In this document: piece by piece, positions 16,720 to 24,716 of the stretch
Layout: each line of letters starts with the position of its first letter
How positions within the stretch are numbered: position 1 is the first letter of the stretch
Source: Desulfococcaceae bacterium
GTDB taxonomy: Bacteria > Desulfobacterota > Desulfobacteria > Desulfobacterales > Desulfosalsimonadaceae
Direction: 5' to 3'
Assembly (NCBI GenBank): GCA_030145385.1
Contig: JAQYVU010000043.1
Location: 1 to 34,672, forward strand
DNA: 34,672 nt
Position numbers and translations under genes: made by a program
Notes under the pieces: model-generated
The model's input: only the letters and a program-made list of their open reading frames with translations
Database searches by the model: none
What the model was told of the DNA's origin: nothing

Positions 16720-19248
16720 TTAATACCCACGGCTTCTCATTTCAATCTTTTCTATACACTGCTCAGGTGAAGACATTAAATCATCAAAAGAAAATATTTT
16801 TTTGCCTTCAGACCAAAAGGCAGAACTTTTAGGAATAAACTTTACATTTGCACAAGTGTTTTGCTCCGAATAAATATGTAAAACTAATCTAAGATCTGAA
16901 ATATCATATGTTGGTTTTTTGGAATTGCTGTCTTCACGCACTTTTACATCAAACCCTGCTCGCTTAAGTTCATGGTATAATCGATATTCCGGTTCCCGAA
17001 TTAAACTGAGTTCTTCAATAGACTCTGCCTGTTCAAAAGCAAGTCGTGTTGTTATTCTAAAATAGGCAGAATGACCCTTTTCAGAGGGAGGTAATGACCG
17101 AGGTAGTTTTTCAACTTTCCCAAGTTTAAACCAAGCATATAGTTCTTTTTTTGAAGCTTGCCAGGTAGGCTGCGAAGGCATTTCATCACGGTAACCCACA
17201 TGAAAAGATTCTACTTTTGCTTGGTAATTTACACCTGCCAAATTTCCGAATTTGCTTTTGCTTTGAAAAAAGAGAACAAAGTCAGCCCGCAGCCTTGCAC
17301 CTTGTAAACGGGTGTAAGGGATATGATAGATCTGTTCTTTAATGATAAAATCAAGCTGTTGCTGGTGCCGTACAATCCCCATTAACCCATATTTGTGCGA
17401 CCATTCGATTCGCTTTCGTTCATCAACTGTGCAGGGTGCAACAAAGCCGTCCTCTTCAGTCTCACTGCTACTTGAAATCAGACTATTTAAAAGCGAAGAT
17501 ACGCCTTGGGTCATTTGGGGTAAAAATGGTAACCCGCCGACACCTACCTGATTTATACTCTTAAAAAATCGATTATCAGTGTAATCACCGTTTGAATAAG
17601 GATAGAGGACAAACGCTGCGATATTTTTCTGGGTGAATTGACGTTGGCCATTGTCCCAAAAAAGAGAATCTTGCATTGGTTGAAAAGTGCGGTAATCTTT
17701 TTGAACAACAATCTGATCGCGGTATGCATGCATTTTATTAATTGTATCTTCAGGCGGGCCTGGTGCATAGTGTCTATTTATGTAATCTGGATCATCACAC
17801 AAACGATACTTTGCATCAAAAATATAGTGAAACCCTGAGCTGCTTCCTTTTTTTTGGATCTCTAAAACGTTGTCGGGCAAACGATCACCAATTGGTGTCT
17901 TCTCAGTCGGGTTGTAACGAAGATAGACTTTTTCTCCTTTTAAAGATTCAAGGGATAAAATAGAGGTTTTTCCCTTTTCTAATTTAACATCAATCCCCTT
18001 TCTGTTTACCTTTAGCCAATCAGGTACTGCATTGATACCCATATCTTTTCTAAGGATATTGCCCAGTTTTATAAAGCACCACATCTCATATAGGGTAGCT
18101 AAATTCTTTTCTGAAAGATTAAATGGGCCACCGGTTATTTTCAAACCAGACAACAGGTCCAAAAAAGTTGAAAAAAATTCTCGATACCCGGGCGCCATTT
18201 GAAGGGACAGGGATTGAGGTGGGGCAAGAACTTGGCCATTACAATCATTTAAAAAACTGGCATCAATATTTTGTCGGAGGCGGTTCTCGCATTTTTCGAG
18301 AAAAGATTTCCAATCTGTCATAGACTTGCCAGAGAGCTTTTTTATACTTTGGCGGACCAGGCGTAACAGTAAATTCAATGCCCATTTAATATAACGGTTT
18401 TCGGCTGTGTCATAGGTTAACCGTTTTCTCTCGCGAGGTAATTTTCGTATATGCCAGCTCTTTCCATATGCTTTAAAGTGACCTTTTTCACTTTGACTGC
18501 ATTCAGCGGCATGAGTGCGGATGTATTTTCGGACTGAAGCGCCAGAAAAAGTGGGACGATTTGCTAATGCAACAAATTCATCCCGATAGATTGTGTACCG
18601 TGGTGATTGTTCGATCCGATTAAAGGCTTTTGTAAGCTCGGAAAAGAGTAGCCTTAAATTCTCAAGCCATTCCACCTCTCTTGCTCGAACATCCCGCCGC
18701 CGTTGAGCCCGGTGAAAGGTTTTCTGGTTTACAGAAAATGCCAGATCTCGAATTTCATTTTCTAGATCTGATCGAATATGTAAATAATCTTGTCGATAAT
18801 CAAGTTTTGAAGGAAATACCTCAACTCCTAAAAACAAAATCGTATCTTTTCCTGATACAAATTTTAAATCTGCATAACCAATTTGTGAACTAAAATTAAT
18901 CTGGCTGGTATAAACATTTGTCTTGCCAACCCTTCTGAGAGGATCTTTAGATTTTGTTCCCCGGATCAGCATGTAATTTTTTTTAGTTTGTGCCTGTTTG
19001 TCCAAAATTTCGATAATGAATTCATATGTAGTCTCTTCAAACAAGAAGGGTTCACATCCAGATTGAAATTCAAGAAGGATGTTTTCGCCCTGTGAGATTT
19101 CAACATTTTCATTGTTAAATGATTTGGCAATAATTCTTGCCTTAGTTGGAGAAAAAGAATCCAGACGTTTTGGCGGTGCAGGCCCTAATATTTCGACAGT
19201 TAGAGAGTTGGGCACACATACGCGTAATAATTTTTGGCGCTTAATCAT
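16720..19248 (-). CDS. McrC-like nuclease subunit (DUF2357 / PD-(D/E)XK family)
   Basis: This 842-residue protein is the nuclease partner expected beside a McrB-type AAA+ motor. Residues ~1-340 correspond to the DUF2357-type N-terminal region with beta-rich and basic helical parts (RERKRLTYDTAENRYIKWAL at ~272-291). Residues ~385-520 are the nuclease: LYEMWCF (E388, first helix), LPDNVLEIQ with P458-D459, then 18 residues on FDAKYR with D478-x-K480, and a following helix INKMHAYRDQI. The PD...D-x-K set is complete, so it should be catalytic. Residues ~600-842 form an extra C-terminal region of unknown function. The start is 10 nt behind the McrB-like gene, so the two are cotranscribed. In the McrBC family, McrC cuts DNA carrying modified bases once the McrB motor is loaded. 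Confidence 0.85.
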   Translation of the reverse strand: MIKRQKLLRVCVPNSLTVEILGPAPPKRLDSFSPTKARIIAKSFNNENVEISQGENILLEFQSGCEPFLFEETTYEFIIEILDKQAQTKKNYMLIRGTKSKDPLRRVGKTNVYTSQINFSSQIGYADLKFVSGKDTILFLGVEVFPSKLDYRQDYLHIRSDLENEIRDLAFSVNQKTFHRAQRRRDVRAREVEWLENLRLLFSELTKAFNRIEQSPRYTIYRDEFVALANRPTFSGASVRKYIRTHAAECSQSEKGHFKAYGKSWHIRKLPRERKRLTYDTAENRYIKWALNLLLRLVRQSIKKLSGKSMTDWKSFLEKCENRLRQNIDASFLNDCNGQVLAPPQSLSLQMAPGYREFFSTFLDLLSGLKITGGPFNLSEKNLATLYEMWCFIKLGNILRKDMGINAVPDWLKVNRKGIDVKLEKGKTSILSLESLKGEKVYLRYNPTEKTPIGDRLPDNVLEIQKKGSSSGFHYIFDAKYRLCDDPDYINRHYAPGPPEDTINKMHAYRDQIVVQKDYRTFQPMQDSLFWDNGQRQFTQKNIAAFVLYPYSNGDYTDNRFFKSINQVGVGGLPFLPQMTQGVSSLLNSLISSSSETEEDGFVAPCTVDERKRIEWSHKYGLMGIVRHQQQLDFIIKEQIYHIPYTRLQGARLRADFVLFFQSKSKFGNLAGVNYQAKVESFHVGYRDEMPSQPTWQASKKELYAWFKLGKVEKLPRSLPPSEKGHSAYFRITTRLAFEQAESIEELSLIREPEYRLYHELKRAGFDVKVREDSNSKKPTYDISDLRLVLHIYSEQNTCANVKFIPKSSAFWSEGKKIFSFDDLMSSPEQCIEKIEMRSRGY

Positions 19249-19258
19249 TTAGATCCTT

Positions 19259-22200
19259 TTAATTAGACCAAAACGAAGTAAAACCATCTTCAATAAACTG
19301 AATCAACATATGTCCAATTTTCTTGGGAAGCGCGCCCTTATTTTCAATCAAGTTTTGCAAGTTCATAATATAGTCATCATCATCAGTCTCAATTTGTAAA
19401 CTTTCTGGAACAAATTGTTGTAATAAATTTTCAAGAATCTGCTTAATTTGAAATGAACTTCCTTGAATGCGTGGCATAATTTTTTGCAAAACGACCCGTT
19501 CAAATCCCGCAGTTTCATCCAAGTCCGAAGAATTGACATCTGAAACATATTTCATGTAAAAAGCAGCCTCATCTCTAACCCGGTATCCGACTTGGCATCC
19601 AGCTTTGGAAAGAATATAATTCAGTTCCTCCAATTTCTCAGATACTGTCTTTGCGGTTCCGCCATCTGAACCCAATAGATCAAACATGGTTAGATATTTT
19701 GATTTAAATGATAAATGCTGCAAATCTAATGTTTCGATGGTCTGATCATTTGCTGGCAGTGTTAAACCTTTTGAAAGGTGGATATCATTAAATTCAAGTG
19801 TATTTGCACGATCTAATACTTTTCGGCTAAACGGATGAGTGGTTTCATCCATATTCACAGTACCGACAAAATAGAGATTTTCTGGGACCCCTAAGCCTTT
19901 GGGAAAATCTTTGCTTAGCTTTGGGAGCCATTCAGATATTTCATCATCAATATTGGCAGTATTCATATTTGCCATTTGCTGTGGCGTAAGAACGCGATCT
20001 GTAACTACCCTTTTTTGGCCATTTATCTTTTTAAACTGGCGGGATTCGATAATGCTCAAAAAATCTGAAAAATAATGTTCAACCCGGGCTAAGTTCATTT
20101 CATCTAAACAGATAAAATAAGGTTTTTCGGGATTTGCATGAGCCCTGATGAGCATGGGGATTAGCGCACCTGGTTGGTATTGTTCATTCAGATCAAAAAA
20201 GCCAAGCAATTCGGTGTTATCATTCCAATCTGGGCGAACTGGTATTACACTAAACCGATCATTATCTTCGGTAGCGCCTACAGCTTCGGCAAATAGTCGT
20301 ACAAATCTGGTTTTTCCTGTACCCGAAATTCCGGCTAAAATAACAAACGGTTTAGTTCTAAGGCAGCAATAAAAATTTATTAAATCAGCTTTTGAAATGA
20401 TAAAACCTTGAGAGGATAACCTATCATAAACGTGTTCTATTACTTGTTTGTCTGACATTATTTCACCGTTTGTTTTTGTAATAGATGAAACTTTTTCCAT
20501 TTGTTTTTTTATTGATGGAGACAATTGCTCAATTGACATCTGTGATTTGATGATTTTTACAGCATCTTCATTTAAACTATACAAATATCCTTGGTTGACC
20601 CCACCAGAACTATTTATGGGTCCATAGCTCAACTGAAGGTCCGCAATTTCTTGACCAATGAATTTAAGAGGAATTTGTTCATTAAATTCTTCATATTCCG
20701 TATCAACACGATAACCCGCTTGATCCCAACTGTTTCCTGAGATATTTTCTGGTCTATTGTTTTCATAGCCATCGGTTTTGGCAACAGAGACAGCACGAAG
20801 AAAACCACTATCATAATGAAAAATGATGTCTCCCTTTTTGACTTTATAAACATTTTCCCAATGATAAATTGGCTTGCCCTTTTTGCCTTTTTGGGGTGAC
20901 CAAATAAATCCTCCCTCTTTTTCTACGAGATAGGTTTGGCCCTGGTTAACCCACCAAAAGCTACAGCTATCTATATCGATATCTTTATAATATTTATCTA
21001 ATTTGAAATTTATAAAATACCGTAGTTCTTGTGCATGATCATTTAATTCATCAATTATTGGGGCATTGAAACGATAACCGGATTCATCTTTTATGATTAT
21101 GGATTCATCCGCAGAACAATTATTTATTGCATCAAACGGAGCATCAAGGATGCTATTTATTTCACTGTGATTGAAAGTGGTAAGGTCTATTTGAGAAATC
21201 TTGCTATTTTCTTTATCGGGTGACAAATTATTTGCTTTTCTATCCTGGTAATATTCCCAAAAATACTCATGTGTACTTTTTGAATTATCATCAGCATTTT
21301 GAAATAATGCTTTTAACATTACATATTTATAGCTGAACAATTCCTTTGACCGATGCAGGTTGAACATGAGTTTTCGGATTTCAAGTTTCTCTGAAATATG
21401 AATCTGGGCATTGGACTTTGGCTTTTTGTTATTCAATAAAAGAAATTGTTTAAGTTTTTGCTGATACTTCTGAAAATTATTATTACCGTTTTCTAATATT
21501 GTATAGTCTTTGAGTTTGCTAATGGCGACTTCAGTATCCCTGCCATCTAAACCGTTGGACTGATTTTCATCTATCGGGATATCTCTGTAACCAATAAATT
21601 TTGAAGGCCCAAAAGTGTCATAAATGGGGCTGTAATACCAATGGGCTGTTTGGGATGTGACTTTAAGCGTTGCTGGGTGACCTGCTAAAAATGCACTGCT
21701 CCATATCTTGATACGATTTTGCAAATCAAGAAATGACTTAATATATTCTATTGAATTTTCTGGCACTGTTGTTGAGTTAGCTTGCGGTAATTGAACTTCA
21801 GCTTCTATTAGAACTTGATTTGCTTGACCTGAAGAAAATATTTTTTTCAAATCTGAAATTTTTTCTAACTTTTTAACAACTTCGGAAACATCTTCAGTAA
21901 ATAAATGGCAGGTTTCTGAACTTCCTAATTGTTTAGTCCAATTCCATCTTTCTGGGCAGTCTTCACTTTCAATTATCTTAAATCTTATGAATTTATCCCA
22001 TTTTTTTTGTGCACTGTATTTTCGCCCTAAATCTTCAAACTCAGTTCTATCGATATCTTGATCATAAACTGTTTTTATATCTTTTTTCTCTATTTCTGTA
22101 AAAAGGGCCTTACCGTTATTGCGATCAATGACGAAAACTTTATCGCCGATATTATTGCTTCTAAATTTCGTATCATTCCAATAAAAATACTGATTATCAG

Positions 22201-22267
22201 AGGATAATAAATCGATAAAATTTTCAGAGGCACTTGCTTTAACATCATAAATTTTTGGCCCAGCCAT
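19259..22267 (-). CDS. McrB-like AAA+ NTPase with two PUA/EVE-like regions
   Basis: A 1002-residue motor and recognition subunit of a type IV-like (modification-dependent) restriction system. Residues ~620-850 are the AAA+ domain: Walker A GISGTGKT at 646-653, Walker B FICLDEMN at 718-725, and the McrB-type sensor motif NMDETTHPFSRKVLDRAN at 805-822 with arginine-finger candidates. Residues ~430-575 look like an EVE/PUA fold (SFWWVNQGQTY, FIWSP, HW, KKGDIIFHYDSGFLRAVSVA), the type of domain that reads 5-methyl- or hydroxymethylcytosine. Residues ~20-110 form a second, more divergent PUA-like unit (FYWNDTKFRSNNIGDKVFVI). The long charged middle has no known match. Start is 2 nt after the MazG-like gene, implying translational coupling. 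Whether it uses GTP, as E. coli McrB does, cannot be read from the motifs. Confidence 0.85.
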   Translation of the reverse strand: MAGPKIYDVKASASENFIDLLSSDNQYFYWNDTKFRSNNIGDKVFVIDRNNGKALFTEIEKKDIKTVYDQDIDRTEFEDLGRKYSAQKKWDKFIRFKIIESEDCPERWNWTKQLGSSETCHLFTEDVSEVVKKLEKISDLKKIFSSGQANQVLIEAEVQLPQANSTTVPENSIEYIKSFLDLQNRIKIWSSAFLAGHPATLKVTSQTAHWYYSPIYDTFGPSKFIGYRDIPIDENQSNGLDGRDTEVAISKLKDYTILENGNNNFQKYQQKLKQFLLLNNKKPKSNAQIHISEKLEIRKLMFNLHRSKELFSYKYVMLKALFQNADDNSKSTHEYFWEYYQDRKANNLSPDKENSKISQIDLTTFNHSEINSILDAPFDAINNCSADESIIIKDESGYRFNAPIIDELNDHAQELRYFINFKLDKYYKDIDIDSCSFWWVNQGQTYLVEKEGGFIWSPQKGKKGKPIYHWENVYKVKKGDIIFHYDSGFLRAVSVAKTDGYENNRPENISGNSWDQAGYRVDTEYEEFNEQIPLKFIGQEIADLQLSYGPINSSGGVNQGYLYSLNEDAVKIIKSQMSIEQLSPSIKKQMEKVSSITKTNGEIMSDKQVIEHVYDRLSSQGFIISKADLINFYCCLRTKPFVILAGISGTGKTRFVRLFAEAVGATEDNDRFSVIPVRPDWNDNTELLGFFDLNEQYQPGALIPMLIRAHANPEKPYFICLDEMNLARVEHYFSDFLSIIESRQFKKINGQKRVVTDRVLTPQQMANMNTANIDDEISEWLPKLSKDFPKGLGVPENLYFVGTVNMDETTHPFSRKVLDRANTLEFNDIHLSKGLTLPANDQTIETLDLQHLSFKSKYLTMFDLLGSDGGTAKTVSEKLEELNYILSKAGCQVGYRVRDEAAFYMKYVSDVNSSDLDETAGFERVVLQKIMPRIQGSSFQIKQILENLLQQFVPESLQIETDDDDYIMNLQNLIENKGALPKKIGHMLIQFIEDGFTSFWSN

Positions 22268-22269
22268 TT

Positions 22270-22608
22270 TTAAAACTCCGTATATTTTTTTGCATTACCT
22301 TTAGAATTTTTTACTGGATAATTTTTTTCGTTAATACGATATTTTGATTTTGCAGCTTTTAAAGAATCAATCCCCAGTTTATCTGAAAGCCTAACAAGAT
22401 AGATCAAAACATCCCCTATCTCTTCTTTAATTTTTTCTAACTTATCGGCTGGCAGATTTTGACTGTCTTCCTCTGTCAGCCACTGGAGATGCTCTAATAC
22501 CTCTGCAACTTCAACACTTAAGGCCATCGCAAGGTTCTTGGGTGAATGGAATTGATCCCAATCCCTATCTTTTGCAAATTCCCGAAGCTGCTGTTTTAAT
22601 TCTTCCAT
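22270..22608 (-). CDS. MazG-like nucleotide pyrophosphohydrolase (dCTP pyrophosphatase type)
   Basis: 112 residues of the all-alpha NTP-PPase (MazG) superfamily, most like the short dCTPase/RS21-C6 branch, which hydrolyses dNTPs (notably modified dCTP) to dNMP and pyrophosphate. The Mg2+-binding pattern is complete: E33-x2-E36 in SVEVAEVLEHLQW, and E63-x2-D66 in KEEIGDVLIYLVRL, followed by SDKLGID. Length fits the single-domain family. It is directly joined to the McrB-like gene (2-nt gap) and so belongs to the same operon. A role in lowering modified nucleotide pools during phage attack is inference from context. Housekeeping pool-sanitation is the alternative. Confidence 0.9.
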   Translation of the reverse strand: MEELKQQLREFAKDRDWDQFHSPKNLAMALSVEVAEVLEHLQWLTEEDSQNLPADKLEKIKEEIGDVLIYLVRLSDKLGIDSLKAAKSKYRINEKNYPVKNSKGNAKKYTEF

Positions 22609-22678
22609 AAACTAACTCCTACGATATAACTTTAATTTCATATTTTTTGGTTTGGTAATGGGATGTCAGAACTCTTGT

Positions 22679-23182
22679 TCATTTCAGTTTCTTCTCAATG
22701 GTATCCCATTTATTGAGATACGGCTCCAATGTTTTCTCCGAAATGGCAGCATGCAAAGAGTCCCATTTTTTTGGACGGATGCCGTCATGTTTATACAAAT
22801 AGGCTTTGTGATTTTTGATAAGCAGATTCCGAAGTATTTGCCATTGAAGGATATAGAAACGATCGCTTCCAGCATCCTCAATCTTTACGAAGATTACAAT
22901 CAGTCCGCGCACCGGGCAAGCCTTCGGATCTCCGACAATCTGCTGCTTGTCGTCAAACGTGATATCACAGTAATGCGAGATGTTAGCAAACTGCCAGGAG
23001 GAACCACTACTTGCTTTGACTTGAACGGAGACATGGCTTCCTGCCTCATCAGATGCGATGATGTCATAATGCGGTACGTTACCGGTGAAAGTGGTGGCAA
23101 TCATGCCACGGCGGGAAAGTTCAGCGGCGACAAGGTATTCACCCGTCTGTCCTACAATTTTGTTGCTACGTCCTGTTGCCAT
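22679..23182 (-). CDS. Small PD-(D/E)XK-like endonuclease-related protein
   Basis: A 167-residue soluble protein. The N-terminal ~60 residues follow the pattern of Holliday-resolvase-like and group I intron-associated PD-(D/E)XK folds: IVGQTGEYLVAAELSRRG with E15, HYDIIASD with D40, and SVQVKAS with Q54-x-K56 in place of the usual E-x-K. This pattern suggests a nuclease-like fold, though the Gln replacement is also common in active members. The C-terminal half (~90-167), containing RGLIVIFVKIEDAGSDRFYILQW, resembles the DUF4365-like strand order. GGAG lies 8 nt before the ATG. It is first in the minus-strand series leading into MazG-McrB-McrC, with a 70-nt gap, so it may be part of that operon. 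Confidence 0.65.
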   Translation of the reverse strand: MATGRSNKIVGQTGEYLVAAELSRRGMIATTFTGNVPHYDIIASDEAGSHVSVQVKASSGSSWQFANISHYCDITFDDKQQIVGDPKACPVRGLIVIFVKIEDAGSDRFYILQWQILRNLLIKNHKAYLYKHDGIRPKKWDSLHAAISEKTLEPYLNKWDTIEKKLK

Positions 23183-23437
23183 ATTTCTCTCCTGCCCCGG
23201 GCCAAAAACCCTGTCATCAGGTTAAAAAGACCTTAATCTCAAAAAGTCGAAAAGAATTCTGTCGACGTACCTATCACAATGGGGTAGATAAAATCACTGT
23301 ATTCAGGGGTATCAATGGTTCATTCTGCGATCTGCGTGCCCCAGATTACTAAAAAATGGGCATATGACAAAATTTTTGCATAGAAATTAATCTGTACTAA
23401 ATTTTTTGATGGATGGGAAGGGAAAAAGATAACTGAT

Positions 23438-23456
23438 GAACATCGAACATCGAATG
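23438..23456. repeat. GAACATCGAA repeat
   Basis: GAACATCGAACATCGAATG, the reverse complement of the array at 15252-15290. Confidence 0.7.
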
Positions 23457-23510
23457 AAATCGGAATGGGTCAATTTAATACTGGATTCCCTTCTGCAAAA
23501 CGACTCAACC

Positions 23511-23526
23511 AATCCCGGTCGGGAAT
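23511..23526. promoter_or_regulatory. Candidate operator of hipB
   Basis: AATCCCGGTCGGGAAT, a 16-bp near-perfect palindrome just upstream of the hipB ribosome-binding site. A half site GGATTCCC lies about 27 nt upstream. HipB-type repressors bind such dyads in front of their own genes. Confidence 0.45.
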
Positions 23527-23545
23527 ATTTTATTCAGGAGGGATC

Positions 23546-23791
23546 ATGCAAAATAAAAAGAACCCTATCGGGACGATTATGTCCCCACGGGACATTGGTA
23601 ACGCCATACGGGCCAAACGGAAGGCAGATGGACTGACCCAGGCCGATGCAGCAGCGCTTTGCGGTGTCGGCACCCGATTCCTTGGAGAACTGGAACGAGG
23701 CAAAGAAACAGCGCAGGTCGGCAAAATGATTCGGATTCTCCAGGGGCTGGGCTTGACGCTTCAGCTCACATTAAAAGGAGGTCAGCGATAA
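23546..23791 (+). CDS. hipB: HipB-type XRE family antitoxin/repressor
   Basis: 81 residues with one helix-turn-helix domain (residues ~14-70, TQADAAALCGVGTRFLGELERGK), the HipB form in which helix 3 is RFLGELERGK. HipB binds and neutralises the HipA Ser/Thr kinase and represses the operon. The ATG at 23546 follows AGGAGGG at ideal spacing. The longer reading frame that starts 27 codons earlier is not needed. The stop overlaps the start of the hipA remnant as TAATG, the usual coupling of hipBA. Since hipA is destroyed, this is an orphan antitoxin. Confidence 0.85.
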   Translation: MQNKKNPIGTIMSPRDIGNAIRAKRKADGLTQADAAALCGVGTRFLGELERGKETAQVGKMIRILQGLGLTLQLTLKGGQR

Positions 23792-23887
23792 TGACGCAAC
23801 TTTCTGTTTACCTGTGTAATGAATATGCCCGAAACCAAATATGAGACCGAAGGAGGCCCTTCCCTGTTTGACTGCTTTGCAGCATGA
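23791..23887 (+). pseudogene. hipA: hipA remnant, collapsed by internal deletion
   Basis: After the TAATG overlap comes MTQLSVYLCNEYARNQI-stop (23791-23844), whose first eight residues match the HipA N-terminal strand. In the next frame (23825-23887) follows MPETKYETEGGPSLFDCFAA-stop. This matches the conserved HipA stretch seen in E. coli as SSVKYESDGGPGI near residue 270, and in other HipA proteins as KYE-x-EGGPSLADCFALLR. About 250 codons between the two, and everything after the second, are gone. No kinase active site remains. Confidence 0.75.
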
Positions 23888-23905
23888 TAAAGTTGAATAA
23901 AGCCT

Positions 23906-24217
23906 CTATTGCGGCTCAGGCTCAAATTGCTTGTTTGGTCTTGGTTTGTCGGTAAGTCGCCCGGAAACATACCGGCGAAGAACACTGGATATAAGCGTTT
24001 GATATGGGATCCCATTTTCAACAGCAAGCGTTTGAATCGCCTCTAAGTCTTTCGAAGATATTCTGATATTTACTCTTTTATCCTTTTTCAGTGTTTTTCG
24101 AGCGTAGCCCTGGTGTTTTGTTATTTCTGACTTAACATTTCGCACTGATTTCCACTCGCCTCGTTCAAAGGAATCAAGAATCTCTTGTTCGTCTTTATCG
24201 AGTTTAATCCTGCTCAT
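23906..24217 (-). CDS. Ribbon-helix-helix antitoxin (CopG/BrnA-like)
   Basis: 103 residues. The N-terminal part DKDEQEILDSFERGEWKSV is typical of antitoxins paired with BrnT-like and related toxins. The ribbon-helix-helix unit follows (KRVNIRISSKDLEAIQTLAVENGIPYQTLISSVLRRYVSG, ~48-88), with the strand RVNIRIS for DNA contact. The tail is proline and charge rich. It overlaps the upstream toxin-like gene by 14 nt, so the pair is translationally coupled with the toxin first. The antitoxin probably represses the pair. Confidence 0.8.
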   Translation of the reverse strand: MSRIKLDKDEQEILDSFERGEWKSVRNVKSEITKHQGYARKTLKKDKRVNIRISSKDLEAIQTLAVENGIPYQTLISSVLRRYVSGRLTDKPRPNKQFEPEPQ

Positions 24218-24491
24218 TCCTGCCTCCTAAAAAATCCCGGGTAGCTTTACGGCTTGGGATTATTGTTTTTAAAAATTTACCGGTTTTGTTTTCAATAAAC
24301 GGAACAAGAAAGACATAATGATTAATTTCAACAACGAGCAATTGTTGATTGGGATATTTTTCCTGGTTGGGATGCGCCACGATATCAAGCAGGTCTCCTT
24401 TCTCAATATGCATGACTATTTGCTCAAAACTAATCCCACGTTCTGTTTTAAGTTTTTCATTCTGTTCATGACTCCATTTATAATAGTCCAT
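24204..24491 (-). CDS. BrnT-like toxin
   Basis: 95 residues with a BrnT-like layout: YKWSHEQNEKLKTERGISFEQI at the start, as in the BrnT motif FEWDxxKxxxNxxKHGVSFEEA, and TIIPSRKATRDFL at the end, as in the BrnT terminal IRIISARRATRRE. BrnT is a RelE-fold ribonuclease that inhibits growth. The central part (HPNQEKYPNQQLLVVEI) diverges from classical BrnT, so it could be a neighbouring RelE-like family. No clear ribosome-binding site is visible. Gene order toxin then antitoxin is the same as in brnTA. Confidence 0.65.
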   Translation of the reverse strand: MDYYKWSHEQNEKLKTERGISFEQIVMHIEKGDLLDIVAHPNQEKYPNQQLLVVEINHYVFLVPFIENKTGKFLKTIIPSRKATRDFLGGRNEQD

Positions 24492-24606
24492 GAACTAAAA
24501 ATAATAAAATGTGTGCCTAATGTCAACAAGGTTATATTGCCTGAATTTTGCATGAAAATCACCCTAAAACGTTTAAAGCTATAATTGGTAAAAGTTTATA
24601 GCAAAT

Positions 24607-24713
24607 ATATACAAGGCGTAGCGGTTTTTCAGATCCAAGATAATACATGTAGTATATTGAGGAGCTGAAAAACCGCAACAACGCAGTAGATGGGACTTTT
24701 GACGACGCCATTA
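24607..24713. repeat. Structured dispersed 3'-end repeat, copy 2
   Basis: Matches copy 1 (4598-4703). GCGGTTTTTCAG pairs with CTGAAAAACCGC. The base pair flanking GG/CC is C-G here and T-A in copy 1, a compensatory change supporting the stem. It ends at the topB stop codon. Confidence 0.8.
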
Positions 24714-24716
24714 AAT

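Larger units (their letters stand above)
23183..23545. other. 363-nt intergenic stretch before hipB
   Basis: Divergent control region between the nuclease-like gene (minus) and hipB (plus). It contains the GAACATCGAA repeat (23438-23456) and the AATCCCG palindrome at 23511. A frame crossing it (23436-23636) lacks protein-like features. Confidence 0.6.

Noticed and set aside
23436-23636. 66-codon frame upstream of hipB
   Set aside because: It begins in the GAACATCGAA repeat and runs into hipB in another frame; no protein-like features.
10787-24491. CRISPR array or Cas genes in the accessory region
   Set aside because: Repeats here are dispersed and not separated by regular spacers; no Cas protein motifs found.
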